A stretch of DNA of 64,000 bases from Physcomitrium patens (GCF_000002425.4 NC_037274.1:893173-957172), one strand, 5' to 3'; counted from the first letter of the stretch, positions 24,860 to 37,518 are shown. The notes: generated from the sequence alone by a model not told the origin. Numbers and translations are program-made.

Positions 24860-26200
24860 CTGACATGCTTAATGATGATTCAAAATATGTATTGACATGA
24901 AATATTAGAAGTTCTTATGATCTGTATATATTGTGATTGGATTTGAAGCGCCTTCTAGATAATGATATCATTCTTGAAATGAATCCATAATTGCAAGAAG
25001 TTTTTTGTTGTGAATCTCATAGTTAATCTTGGCTGCTGAAAATTTCATAGAATAAAAAGCTATTAGATGGAATTTGTCATCTATTTCCATTTGTGACAAT
25101 ACTACATCAAAGAAAAAGTTTGATGCATCTGTTTCCATAGAGAATGCTTTAGAAAAGTTGATGTGATATAAAATTGATGCAAAAGTAAATTCTTTCTTTA
25201 GAGCAACAAAAAATGCTTTGGCTATTTTATTACACTTAATTTTTTTTTCACAAGTCAAATATATAAGTAGAAATGCAACTTGAAAAAAGTTCTTGATATT
25301 GATTCTGTAACAATGGACAAAGCTCAAAAAGCATTGCACATCTCTTATTGTTCTTGGGATCTTCCAATCTATGATATTTTGGACCTTCTTTGGATCTATC
25401 ATAAGGCCTTCATTGGAAATGATGTACCTCAAAAAGTCAACTTGAGTAGTGTAGAATATATACTTTTTCATCTTTGCGTTAGTTTTTGTAATACATGACA
25501 AACCTGAATTTCATGCTTTTTTATGTTCTTAGAATAGATTAAAATATCATTCAAATAACAGATAATAAAATCATCAAAAAACTCACAAAAGACATCATTC
25601 ATTAGATGTTAGAAAGCAATTAGTACATTTGTGAGTCCAAAAGACATGACATTATATTCAAAATATCCATACCTAATTTAAAAATCAGTCTTCTTATCCA
25701 CATTTTTGATGTGGATTAGATTATATGCTCCTCATTGATCTATTTTTGTATAGATCTTTGATTGAATTAGTTGATCAAAAAATCTAAAAATCAAAGATAG
25801 AAGATACCTATTTTTTATATTGATCTTGTTAAGTCCTCAATAATTGACACATCCGCAAAGATTCATCTTTTTTTTATACAAATAAGATAGGAGTCTGGAA
25901 TGGAGATTTAGAATGGCGTATAAATTTTTTAGCCAAGTTCTCATCAATGTATTCTTTGAATACAGTCCACTCATTTTTTGATAGGCTATAGATTGGTCCA
26001 AATAGTGGTTGAGTTCTTTCTTGAAAATCGATGGTACAATCATAAAAACAATGTTCCAAAAAAATATTTGCATTCTTCTTTTCAAAAACATCCTAGAAAT
26101 CTTGATACTGGCTAAAAAAATCTTTTGATATCTTTTCACCATCAACAATGGATGTAGCATATATAGTAAAAGATTGCCCTTTATTTGTGACATGTATGAA
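24860..26200 (-). pseudogene. Reverse transcriptase and RNase H remnant
   Basis: The frame at 24968-25501 (177 codons) is unmistakable gypsy RT connection plus RNase H: TQVDFLRYIISNEGLMIDPK, then IRDVQCFLSFVHCYR, then FSMETDASNFFFDVVLSQM and NYEIHNKKLLAI. The first RNase H catalytic Asp (METDAS) is kept. The RT motif near 25540 reads YLNDIL instead of YLDDIL. The RT N-terminus at 25837-26193 is spread over two frames. Confidence 0.9.
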
Positions 26201-27300
26201 AGCTCTCACACCTATCAATAATAGATTAGATATACTAGACTTATGGATTTTTATTTGCCTAGCAAGACCTTCGTGTAAACTATGGGAAAAATAAAGATTG
26301 CAAAAAATCCAATCTATTTGAAGATTAAATCTTTTTAACTAGGATAATCCTAAAATGATTGGATTAGAAGAAAATTTAATTATATTAAAGATTTTAAAGA
26401 TTTTAAATATACCATATCAATTGGCATTAGTTGACGCTTTGGTAAATAAATTTTTGAAAACTTAAGAGTTGCCATCATTATTTGATTTTTTCCTTTCTAG
26501 CCATATCTTTGTTCTTGATGTCTTTCAAATAATTGATTGTCACATAAAATGGCTTAAATAATAAATTATTCTAAAGGTTCAATCTTTGAAATTTTTAGTA
26601 ATAAGTCTTTGATATTATCCTTTAACCCATATCAAAATTGATTAATAAAAGCTTTGGCATTCCAATCTACATTACAAGCAAGATTTTGGAATTTCATAGC
26701 ATATATGGTCGCTGACCATGATCCTTGCCATAAACATAAGAACTTAATCTGTGCTACTCTTTCTTAATTACTTTCTCCAAATGTAGGTGTAAATACTTCT
26801 AGGAATGAATTCAAATCATAAAAGAGTCACAAATCTTTTTCTATTAAAGTTGAAAATCAAGAGAGATCACTTCTTGATAAAAGTACACTCATGAATCTGA
26901 CTTGAATAAATCCATCGAGATATTGGAAAAGATGCAAGTTTAAATACAGCTTGACTTGTTGTAAAAATCCTCAAAATTTTGATCTTGTTCCATCAAACTT
27001 CTCAAGCATACTAATTCTTATCCCCATCATACTTGTAGAAGCAAAACTTCCTACATTTAGTTGTGAAATCAATCTATTTGCTTCCTTCTATTGTACAATT
27101 TCTTGTCATAGACTCTAAATTTTTTTGATAAGTGTAGGCATAGTACCTCCATGATTCATGTTAGAAATACATGAGATTTCTATTCTTAGAATATAGATAA
27201 ACTCATGAAGATCTGCAAAAGTTACAAATTTGTTCTCACTTCTACTGAAAGTAGCATCCATAATTTTTTCTTCCATAGACAATTTAAGTAAATTCAAAGA
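26201..27300 (-). pseudogene. Protease and gag remnant of the nested element
   Basis: Gag starts around 27297 (the frame at 27115-27297 has EEKIMDATFSRSENKFVTFA) and continues through text matching LEKFDGTRSKF near 27000. The protease region near 26220-26420 is heavily eroded. There are many stops. Confidence 0.75.
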
Positions 27301-27513
27301 GTTAAATTAGAGGAGGATAATCTACAACCTCTAATAAAAATTTCTACAAAGAGGGATAATTCACTCTTTTAAAGGAAAAGATCAATTTAAAAAAATGAGA
27401 TTTTTTATTTAAAGGTGGATAATTCTCAACCTTCAAAATATAACAATAGAAGTGAGCTAATCCATTCACTTTTAAAACAAGAAATAAACAATACATTAGC
27501 ACTTTTGTCAAAC

Positions 27514-28052
27514 TATCAAGGATATGAATCTTGAAGAAAAAATATCCTCAATACACTCTTGTATCACTAAAAGGAATTAGAAAGTCAATCAAAGATGATA
27601 TAATATTAAACTAGAATGACTATTGCCAAAAATAAGAAGACTAGAAAGTCTTAAAACAAGACTAAGGACTAGAAAGGCATTGACAAGAGTTTAGAAGGCT
27701 TCACTCTTGCTTCCATATATATTCTTAATTATGAGCTACATAGTAATGTCCTATAGAACTTCTAAAATATGTTGACTTTACAAGACATGTATCTTAATTT
27801 GCAAGGCAAATTTTCTATATGTGCGCCACATGGTTAATTTGTTCTGCAAGCTATCAACGCGTGGTTAACTTATTTACTAAGTTTCTAATCTACTAATCAA
27901 CTACAAAAATATCTAAAATTAAGTAGTGTCTATGAAGGTTCTAGGAAGCTTTTCTAAAAGATTTCATAAAATTAATCTATTTTTATTTACTTTTATCAAT
28001 TCATACCTAATCATAGAACTATTTATTAGAATATCTATATAAGTTCATAATA
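27514..28052 (-). repeat. Family A 5' LTR of the nested element
   Basis: Same landmarks as 22155-22687. Starts TATCAAGGATATGAATC (TG mutated to TA) and ends GTTCATAATA. The 5' leader 27301-27513 lies between it and gag; no tRNA-like primer-binding site was recognised. Confidence 0.85.
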
Positions 28053-28057
28053 TATAT

Positions 28058-28489
28058 CAATCGATTTTGATATAGGTTGAAGGATATTTTCAAAGATTTA
28101 TTACTAATAATACCAAAAATAAAATCTTTGTAATAATTTATTTCTTAATACATTACATATGACAATTGATTATTTAAAATATGTCAAGGATAAAGACTTT
28201 CGTAGAGAAGAACAAATCAAATAAAGATGCTAGCTCCCAAGTTTCATTTTTTAAGACCAAAAATAATATAAATAAATATAATATATTTTAAATTTTTCAT
28301 AGAATAGCAAAGGAATCAATGACATCATGAGGGTTTATGCTTGTATTATAAAGAAGCTAAATATACTACTCAACATTATCCAAAGAAACAATGCAACCTC
28401 AAAATAAGAAGCATGGTTGTCAAAAAAGACAATGTGACAAAAAACAAGTTTTTCTAGCTACAATAGGGACCGTACAATTGATATCTTAT
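28058..28489 (+). pseudogene. gag, part 3
   Basis: Resumes the host gag exactly where the nested element ends; matches the minus-strand gag at 26480-26650. It includes ITIDYLKYVKDKDF-like text and the region before the protease. Broken by stops. Confidence 0.7.
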
Positions 28490-31400
28490 GTAATATCTAA
28501 TAAAGGTCTTTTCTATCTTTAGATCTTTTATCTTGTTATATAATAAAAGTTAATTTAGAACCAAAAAATTACAAAGTCTTAGCTTTGTTAGATTCAAGAG
28601 CCTCACCATGTTCTATAGATAAAGATTTTTTCAAAAAATAAGATATATTATTAGTCAAAAAAAATAAACTTGTATATATAGAAGTCATAGATGGTTTTTT
28701 ACTATCTTTTGGAGATGTTATGTATGAGACTATTTCTTTAGATGTAGCAATTAAAAATCATAATAGCATAGTAATATTTAATGTTATAAGGTCTTTCTTT
28801 AATCCAATTATTTTAAGATTATCTTGGTTAAAAAAAATATAATCCTCAGATACATTGGATTTCTTGTAACCTTAATTTTTTTGATAGTTTAATCCAAAAT
28901 CTCATTAGTCAAGTAGAAATATATATGTTTAGTACATCCAAACTCTTATTATTAGTTGCAAGAATTTTAATTAATGTCGCAAAAGAACATTTATTTTTTG
29001 CTTTATATGCCACATCCATTTTTCTTAGTAATAAGTTGTCAAGTGGTATTCCTAATCAATATCAAGATTTCCAAGATGTTTTTGAAAAGAAGAATGCAAA
29101 CATTCTTGTAAAGCATCATCTTTATGATTCTTCTAATGATTTTGACAAAAAAAACTCAACCACTATTTGGACTAATCTATAGCCTATCTCAAAATAAGTT
29201 GGCTACTTTTAAGGATTAGATTAATGAAAACTTAGCTAAAAATTTCATATGTCATTCTAAATCTCTAACCAAGGCTCCTATCTTATTTATCAAGAAAAAA
29301 GATAGATTTGTATGGATGTGAGTGGACTATCGAGGATTCAATAAGATCACCATTAACAATAGGTATCTTCTGCCTTTTATTTCAATACTTCTTCATCAAC
29401 TCAATCAAGCAAAGATCTATATAAAAATAGATCTACAAAGAGCATATAATCTGATATGCATTAAAAAATGAGATGAATAGAAAACTGTGTTTTGAACTAA
29501 GTATAAGCATTTTGAATATAATGTTATGCCTTTTGGACTCACAAATACACTAGATGCTTTTCAACATCTAATAAATGATATCTTTAAAGAGCTTCTTGTT
29601 GATTTTATCATCTGTTATTTGAATAACATCTTAATTTATTCTAAGAACACAAAAAGCATGAATTTCATATTTGTTGTGTATTATAAAAACTTAAAGATGC
29701 AAGATTATATACCAAATTAGATAAGAGTGCATTCCTTACTACTCAAGTTGTCTTCTTAGGATACATCATTTTCAACAATAGGCTAATGATGGATCCAAAG
29801 AAAATCTAAATTTTCATGGATTGAAAGATTTCAAGAACAATAAGAGACATACAATGCTTTTTGGCCTTTGATAATTATTATTGAATCTTTATCAAGAATT
29901 TTTCTCAAGTTACAACTCTACATATATGTTTGACTTGTTAAAACTTACTTGACTGGAGTAAAGAAGCCAAAGCATCATTTAATGCTTTAAAAAAGAAGTT
30001 TATTTCTACACTCATTTTATATCGCATTGACTTTTCTAAGGTATTTTCCATGGAAACAAATGCATCAGGCTGTGCCTTAAATTTTGTATTATCATAAATA
30101 AGAGCAGATGACAAACTCCATCTAATAGCTTTTTAATCCAAAAAATTTCAAAAATCAAGATTAATTATGAAATCTGTAATAAAGAGCTTTTTTTAATTAT
30201 GGATTCATTTCATGAATGGCATCATTATTTAGAAGGCACCTTGAGTTTAGTCACAATATATACAAATCACAAGAATCTCAAATATTTTATGTCGGCACTT
30301 ATTTTGAATTATTGCTAAGCTCATTGGAGCATGTCTTTATCAAGATTTGATTTCAAGATCAATTATTAGCTCAAAAAACAACAAGGTTTGTCGGATGCCC
30401 TTTCTAAATGTTCTTATCTTACATCAAAATAAAGTTATGCATCTTTTGATCAACAAAGAATAATTTTCTTGAAGCTAGAGCATTTTCACCTTTGAGCAAT
30501 AAAATCAATATTAATTGTTGATTAAACTTTTCTCGAGCAAATTCAATCAAGTATGTCCCTTGATCGTCTTGCCCATGATATCAAGAATAATTATTTTAAG
30601 TCTCATCATACTTCCAAGTTCAAATTCAAGAACAACCTATTGTATTTTGAGAGTCAATTATACATTCTAGAAGGTTGAGCATGATTATGTATTCTTCAAA
30701 CTCACAATGACCTTCCAACAGTCAGACATTTTGGATACAACAAGACTTTGGAGCTTATATCAAGAGATTTTTGGTGGCCTCAAATATAGAAGGCAATTAA
30801 AGACTTCATACAATCATGTTATATTTGTTCAAGATCCAAAATTCCTTGCCATTGATCTTATGAAATTTTTCAGCCATTAGCTATTATAAAACAACCATGG
30901 TCTTCCATTTCTATGGATTTTATCATGAATCTTCTAGTCTCAAATTCATATGATTCTATATTTGTGGTAATAGATCATTTTACCAAAATGGCTCATTTTG
31001 TACCATGTACAAAATTTATCATAGGTGAAGAAATGATAACTTTTTTCTTAACAACATCTATCACTATCTTTGATTGCCTAAGATATTATATTAGATAGGA
31101 AGACTTAATTTATATCAAGATTTTAGAGAATCCTTTTCAAGATTTTAAAGGTGGATATAAAACTTGATGAACAACCACAATTTAATGTAGGTGACAAGAT
31201 ATGATTACTTCATCGTAATACCAAGATTATCTGTCATTGTGACAAATTGGATTATCATAGGCTTGAACCTATTTTTATTAGTAAAAAAGTCAATCATATT
31301 TCTTATTAATTATATCTATCGGAGTCTATGAAGATCCACCTCATATTTCACATGTCTCTTCTTAAGCCATATAAGATAGTAAATATCTCAAGAAGAAGAT

Positions 31401-31620
31401 AAATACTATTTTTTTCTATAAAAATAGATAATTATCAAGAATTTAAAGTAAAAGAAGTTTTAGATTCAAAGTGGTGCCAAAATATGTTGGCATATCTTAT
31501 TTATTGGCATCAATATAATATTAGTGAACGTAAATGGGAGCAAGCAAAGAATCTTATAAATGCAACAAAGAAAAATGAAGCTTTTCATTGATGACATCCA
31601 TCAAAAGCAAGATGAATAAT
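28490..31620 (+). pseudogene. Protease-RT-RNase H-integrase-chromodomain remnant
   Basis: Domains in order. Protease about 28560-28850 (LLDSRASPCSIDKDFFKK; FNVIRSFFNPIILRLSWL; the active-site D-S-G has become D-S-R). RT 28925-29720 (MPFGLTNTLDAFQHL, then YLNNILIYSKN, with both catalytic Asp after YL changed to Asn). RNase H near 30050. Integrase zinc-binding region near 30700 and core near 30900-31090 ([20 protein letters not shown]). Chromodomain 31430-31590 (EFKVKEVLDSKW, YLIYWHQYNISERKWE). Numerous stops; not functional. Confidence 0.88.
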
Positions 31621-31650
31621 AGTAAATCTTTGCTATAAAAGAACTAGAAT

Positions 31651-31653
<3 letters not shown>

Positions 31654-31701
<48 letters not shown>
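31654..31701. repeat. (TA)n microsatellite
   Basis: About 24 TA units in the 3' non-coding part of the plus-strand element. Confidence 0.95.
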
Positions 31702-31704
<3 letters not shown>

Positions 31705-32214
31705 CATTTTTTCTAGCTTTTGTGTATTTATAATGCTAAGGAGATGGAAAACCAACAACTAGCACATTCAACTCAAGAGCTTTTATTTGCTGACTTATTG
31801 GATGAGATAATATGATTGTCACAACCTTCAAGATGATATAATTGAGATGAAGATTCTCAAAAAAGACATGTCTTTCCTTGAATAGATGGTCACATACAAC
31901 ATGTTTGATATTACCATCTTAGAAAAGACACCTAATATTTGGTGATTTTATTAGAAGTAAGAACAACTCCTAACAATGTTTAAAATATTTTATTTGAAGG
32001 AAGTTACGAAGGCCTTAACAATGGTCAAATAATAAGATGGACTTCTTGTCCTGATATGAGATACTATTGATGGCTAAAAGAATCTATCAACCATCTTTGA
32101 AGTAAACAAAGATTAGAGTATATAGAAAATACAATTTACAACATCTTGGATTTCTTCAACATATGATGATTTTTCTTCATAAAACTTGTTTCTAGAAGAA
32201 GAGATAAAGTCATG
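31702..32214 (+). other. 3' non-coding part of the plus-strand element
   Basis: Matches, inverted, the 22688-23217 region of the nested element (for example ATGAGATAATATGATTGTCACAACCTTC near 31805). No gene. Confidence 0.6.
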
Positions 32215-32524
32215 GATATACATATGTACTCTAATAAATACTTATATAATTAGATAGAAGTAGATTAAATTAGATAAAAATAAATTTATTTCATAATATC
32301 TTTTAGAAAAGCTTTCAAGAAGCTTCATGAACATTGCTTTGACTTTACAAGTATTTATAGTTGATTGGTAGGTTAGAATCTTGATCAACAAATTAATCAC
32401 ATATTAATAGCTTCTAAAACAAGCTAATTATATTATACATATATAAAAAAACTTGCCTTACAATTTAAGATATGTGTCTTAGAAAGTCAATATGTTTTGG
32501 AGGTCTCATAGGACATCACTAGGT
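32215..32524 (+). repeat. Family A 3' LTR, first segment (split)
   Basis: Runs from the ATATGTACTCTAATAAATAC block to GTCTCATAGGACATCACTAG, then is interrupted. The missing half is found at 33862-34096. Confidence 0.8.
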
Positions 32525-33861
32525 TGTCATGATGTAATATGACTATATAGTGAAAATATAATTAAAAATAAATTTTTAATTAATATCTAATTATCTTGGT
32601 TAAATAATAATTTAAGATATTTAAATATGGCTTTTATAAAAGCCTCTTAGTTTATTTTTTATTTTAATAGTTAATAGGTTAATAGTTAGTTAGTAATTTT
32701 ACCATCTAAGCTATAGAGACTCTTTTACTATGTTAAAAAAACCATAAATTAATAAAATCAGGTTAAAAGAGATAAATAGTTAGCATGGTTGATATTAAGA
32801 TTAAGTTAAGGATAGGATTGGACTAAAAAAAGCTTAAGATAGATTAGATTGATACCCAGGGGTCGATCATTGGTGAGAGAGGGTCAAAATCAGACCTCTA
32901 GTCACTAAAACGACAACTTAGGACAAAAGAGGATTTCATTCAAAGATTGGAGATTAGAATTCAAGAGCTAGTTTAAATCTTTTTTAAAGATATAAGACTT
33001 ATTTTTGTAGGTTTTGTTTGAACTTGATAATTATTGTTCAAAATTAGGATTTTTTTGGATAACTTAGAATTTATGCAATATAATTAGGGCTAACACTTTT
33101 AGCTAGTTCGTGAGATTGGTGTCATATCTACAATTCAAAATTTGATAATACTTAGTTAATTAGGTGTGCTAAGTTTGTATAAAAATTTATAAAAATCTAA
33201 TAGTGTGGTTAGGAGATACCTAGATTTTGATATAAGAAGATATCAAAAGTTGTCAGTTTGAGGTTGGATAGAGTTTCTATGATATTTTGAAGTTCTATTA
33301 GTTGGATAAAAGTAAAATTTGGCATGGTATTAGAAGTTTTGAAGATAAAGCTACATACCAATTTTGAGTTGAATTTAATAATTAATGAAGAAAAAATTAC
33401 TACTAAAACATTTGCATCAACTTTCAAGTTGGCAGCCAAATAATAACAATGTGGTTTTTAGGCATTTTTTCATGATTTATAAGTTGAATTAGAGTGAATT
33501 CTATTAAGCACATAGAAGACTTATAGTAGCATTTGTGTGCAAAATTTTTCTTTAAGTAAATAGCTAGATTAAGAGCTACAACTTGCTAAAGCTTGATAAT
33601 TAGGATTAAAGTTTGTAAATAAAATTTAAAATTACCTAATTATGAAATTAATATGGCAATTGGAGTTTATGTATAGTTGAGATTACTAAAAAGAGTATTT
33701 TTGAGTACTTTATATTAGATTTAAGTACTTTTGAATTCAAATTTAAATTTCATTCTTCTTATAACGATGAAACATATTAGGATTCTTGGACATTTATAAA
33801 ATACAATCCCATCTTCTGCAATCAATTGCCCAATACATTTCCAAATAGGATGACATGTAAT
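32525..33861 (+). repeat. Inserted 1.34 kb LTR-like sequence (family C-like)
   Basis: Begins TGTCATGATGTAATATGAC and ends ATGACATGTAATACA, with TG...CA ends and a size close to family C LTRs. The first ~40 bases resemble the start of the family C LTR. The interior is too diverged for me to align confidently. No coding sequence; the frame at 33209-33439 is probably chance. The flanks rejoin into one family A LTR. Confidence 0.55.
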
Positions 33862-34096
33862 ACAAAAATATTGATCTTAGTTAAGAGTATATATAGAAGC
33901 AAGAGTGAAGCCTTCTTTACTCTTGTCAATGCTTTTTTAGTCATTAGTCTTGTTTCAAGACTTTCTAGTCCCCTTGTTTTTTGCCATAATCATTCTAGTT
34001 CAATAACATTTATTATCTTTGAGTGACTCTTTAGTGTTTTTTAGTATCACAAGAGTGTATTGAAGATTTCTTTCTTCAAGATTTATGTCCTTAACA
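33862..34096 (+). repeat. Family A 3' LTR, second segment (split)
   Basis: TTAGTTAAGAGTATATATAG, GCAAGAGTGAAGCCTTC, then TTCAAGACTTTCTAGTC to ATGTCCTTAACA: the second half of a family A LTR. The frame at 33826-34026 is LTR sequence, not a gene. Confidence 0.8.
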
Positions 34097-35990
34097 ATAT
34101 GCATTCTTAAAAATCTGCTTATTAAGGCCTTAATAGTCAATGCAAAGCCTAAGTCTACCATCCTTCTTCAATGCAAAGAGTACATGTGCTCTTCATGGTG
34201 ATGTGCTTTCTTAAATGAGGCCCTTTTCAAAGAATTTGTCTAGTGTCTTTTATAGCTCTTTAAGTTTATTTGGTACTAGGCAATAAATTGACTGACTTGT
34301 TATTTTGGTCCTATACAATAGTTCTATTTAGAAGGAGGTACCTTGATTAGAAGGCATGCTATTAGATAGGTCAGTTGGAAAGACATTCCGATATTTTCAT
34401 ATAAGTTGTTCTACCTATTCAACTCCTTTAGTTGTCTTTTATACCATTAACGTAAGATTTAAAACCACCATATATACTAATTGCTTATATTATTTTTGTT
34501 TCTTCATAAAAGTCATCTCTATCAGTAAGTCTTGGGCTGCAGATTGTTTTTATCCTCACTATATTTAGAGGTACTAAAGATCATCTTGCATCTACCATCT
34601 TTAAAGGAAATTTTCCTTGCTAGTCAACCAAGTTGCCTATTTTTCACAACTAGCCATGGTATATCAAAGATAACATCATATCTTAACTTTGATACCTTGA
34701 ACTTCTCTCTTAAGATATAAGTAATACTTTATCTCAAGATTTCTTCTTCACATGTTTCATTTAATATATTTTCTTGGTAATTTTTAATATAAATACTTTT
34801 TAATTTAATTATTTTATTTTTAATTCCAAATCAATTGACAATTTCAATCAAGATGTAATTTTTTGTAGAGACATAATCTACAAGCACTTGACATGGTTGT
34901 CCTTTTAGTTGTCCCATTATATACACCAATTGATCATTTTTATAGTTGTTTAAGGCTATGTTGTTTGTCTTTGAAAGATAATAACTATCTCTAATATTGG
35001 CCCTCAATGCCTTTATTAAAAAATCATGTTTTTCTATTCCATCTCATTATCCACTTTATAAATCTCAAGACTATGAACATGTCTTGATTTGTTGTTACTT
35101 GAATTTTGACGTTTTGGACAACTTCTAATGTCATGGCCTAACTCTCAACAATAAAAATATAATACCAAATCTTATGTCTTAGATAGTGACATAAGATTTT
35201 GTATTATAGGTCGTACTCCATGATTTTTGAAATCTATAACATCGACCCTCTCTGCAATCCTAATTATTTCTTCAAATGTTAGTGGATCTCTTAATTCCAC
35301 CTCTTGCTAGACCTTAGATTTCAACCCTCGTAGAAATCAATCCATCATCTATACTTCTAAAATATTATTAATTTAGAGATATAAAGACTTCAATTGAAAG
35401 ACATAATCTTACACCTATCTAAATTGTGCAAGATTTATCAACTGATCGCATGTTATCTTCTTTGCATTGATGGACTAGAATTGGTTCCTAAACTTGGTTT
35501 CAAACTTCTCGCAATCATAAAATCTACCTTGAGCTCCATAGTTTTGAATTCATTGTTGCCACCAAATGGCTATTACATCTCTTAAATAGCTCAATGCATG
35601 CATAATTCCATTAGTGATATTTGTCTCAGATAATTAGAGGTATTGTTATATATTGAAGAGTTATTAGAAAATATCTTCTTATTTTGAAGTTTGAAAGTAT
35701 GTACTAGGCTTACTCAATTTCAACCTAAAGGATGTCGACTCCTTTGTCCTAAAAGCTTCTATTTATTATTATAAATGAACTATGTGGCCTTGAAGGTGTT
35801 GTATCTGAGTCTCCATTCGAGATTGCTCCACCATATCTCTTATGTTACAATTTCTTTGTTGGACTCTATTATTGTAATACCTTCACTCTTTCAAGTTGAT
35901 TTCTTAAGAGTAACTCGTGATAGCCTCAACATAGTATTAGTGTGACTACAACAACTGACCTCAAACTAGACAATGGCTATCAACATACTA
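34097..35990 (-). pseudogene. gag, protease and RT N-terminal remnant (family B)
   Basis: Minus strand. 34110-34220 reads ALKKDGRLRLCIDY, a stop, then GLNKQ, the start of a gypsy reverse transcriptase. 35090-35170 reads CELGHDIRSCPKRQ, a nucleocapsid zinc knuckle (CCHC) whose first Cys is lost. 35300-35950 is gag-like text. The family B LTR follows at 36025, giving LTR-gag-RT in minus order. The rest of pol is missing at the junction with the family A LTR. Short plus-strand frames here (34356-34720, 35394-35585) are antisense shadows. Confidence 0.75.
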
Positions 35991-36024
35991 CTAAAGAACA
36001 GTTTAACACTTGCTTGGATATTAA

Positions 36025-36503
36025 TGAAATGAAATCGGATAATTTCAAAAATCTAAGATCTTTCTAATCCACAATAACATAAATCCCATCACAACGTAAG
36101 ACAAAGAATACTACAACAATAAAATAAATTGAACAGAATTAAACAAGAAGATGCAAAACTAAACTTTATTAACAGAAAGGTTCCAAAGCCATACTTGACC
36201 AAATACCCAAATGGTCTTGGCTAGTCCTATTTATACTTTGTTCAACCATCCTAAAACTTTCTAGAATGTTCTTAATAGTGGATCCTATCTAAATAACTAC
36301 CCTAAGTCCTTTTCTAAAATATTTCATGGTAGGTTATATCTTAATAATGGCCTTAAGCTCTTCTATAATGTTCTATGGTAGATCTTACATAGTCCACTAA
36401 CTTAGCTCCAATTTTAAAAACTTCTATAAACTTCTAAAGTATGGTTCCAACTATCTATCTTTATGCTTCAACAATACAAATATCTTATTTATATCTCGTT
36501 ACA
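36025..36503 (-). repeat. Family B LTR, right copy (5' LTR)
   Basis: Direct repeat of 15958-16463, with shared landmarks AAAATCTAAGATCTTTCTAATCC, TTCTAGAATGTTCTTAATAG and CCAACTATCTATCTTTATGC, ending TCGTTACA. The minus-strand gag remnant follows it. Confidence 0.8.
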
Positions 36504-36694
36504 CTATGCCTTTTGGACAATCCAAAAAAAATTCTCAAATCAAGCCTTATGAATCTATTTTTTATACTTTATTTAAATATCTATTTTGATTACTATTTTA
36601 TCAATCAAACTACTATAATTAAACTTACTTATAATTATACTTATTATAAATTTTTAATAATTTATAATATAAAATTTTAGAATTTAAATGATAA

Positions 36695-36698
<4 letters not shown>

Positions 36699-36727
<29 letters not shown>
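36699..36727. repeat. (TA)n microsatellite
   Basis: About 14 TA units. Confidence 0.95.
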
Positions 36728-36728
<1 letters not shown>

Positions 36729-37216
36729 CTAATATTTAATAATTTTTATGTTTGGATGAAAATATTTTGATATATATAAATAGAAAGAGATACATTTCTA
36801 AAAATTAAAATAAATAAATAAATAAATTATAAATAATATATTTTTTATGAAGCACCTAAGTAGCTTCTTATATATAAATTAAATTCATGGATGTCCTTTG
36901 ATTTGTTATGTGTCTATACAAAAGTTTTTCTTTCTTTCTTTCTTTTATCTTCCATCAAATGATATTAATAGTATTTTTAAAATATGTATATTTTATCTAA
37001 ATAAAATAATTTTATCATAAGTTTATTTATTTATTAACTTACTAAATTTTATATTATGTTTTATAATTATATATACATATATATAGTTAAGTATTTTTAT
37101 TTGTTAAAAACAAACTTAATCTTATAAATTCAATCCAAAATTGTGTTATCAAATCACTTATAAAAGTTAAATTATTGTATCAACTATAAAAGTACATTGA
37201 ATCATTAATTTTAAAT

Positions 37217-37219
<3 letters not shown>

Positions 37220-37249
<30 letters not shown>
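37220..37249. repeat. (TA)n microsatellite
   Basis: About 15 TA units. Confidence 0.95.
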
Positions 37250-37251
<2 letters not shown>

Positions 37252-37487
37252 AGATTAAAAAAATCAAAGTAAATAAGCATTTGTTTTGAATGATCATGAA
37301 ACAATTCTTATAACGACAAAACTACATTATAAATACGATTCGAACAAATATTTAATTTTTATAGTTTTGTATGATTAAAAAAATTAGGAAAATTGTTTTC
37401 TTTTTCTTTTTCAAATCAATAACTTTATTAAGTGTTTTATTACAAAAAATTTACATAAATTTAAAATTTAAATTATATTTAAAGTTC

Positions 37488-37488
<1 letters not shown>

Positions 37489-37514
<26 letters not shown>
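37489..37514. repeat. (TA)n microsatellite
   Basis: About 13 TA units. Confidence 0.95.

Positions 37515-37518
<4 letters not shown>

Larger units (their letters stand above)
22155..28052 (-). mobile_element. Complete but decayed chromovirus (family A), nested
   Basis: A 5.9 kb element with LTRs at 22155-22687 and 27514-28052 and, in minus order, gag, protease, RT, RNase H, integrase and chromodomain. Flanking gag of the host element resumes at 28058 (CAATCGATTTTGATATAGG), which matches the uninterrupted paralogue near 26640. The flanks CTTAT and TATAT may be an eroded 5-bp target duplication. Confidence 0.9.
19525..34096 (+). mobile_element. Decayed chromovirus (family A) carrying three later insertions
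   Basis: A plus-strand LTR-gag-protease-RT-RNase H-integrase-chromodomain-LTR series. Removing 20525-21756, 22155-28052 and 32525-33861 leaves a contiguous element of about 6.1 kb whose joins agree with the minus-strand family A copies. 5' LTR 19525-20038, gag in three pieces, pol 28490-31600, 3' LTR 32215-34096 (split). All frames carry stops, and the RT motif is YLNNIL. Flanks (ACCTT / ATATG) show no target duplication. Confidence 0.85.

Noticed and set aside
33209..33439. 76-codon minus-strand frame
   Set aside because: It lies inside the inserted LTR-like sequence and has no family resemblance.
36503..36530. ATGCCTTTTGGAC, resembling the RT motif MPFG
   Set aside because: No flanking RT text before or after it on the plus strand; probably coincidence or too small a remnant to support.
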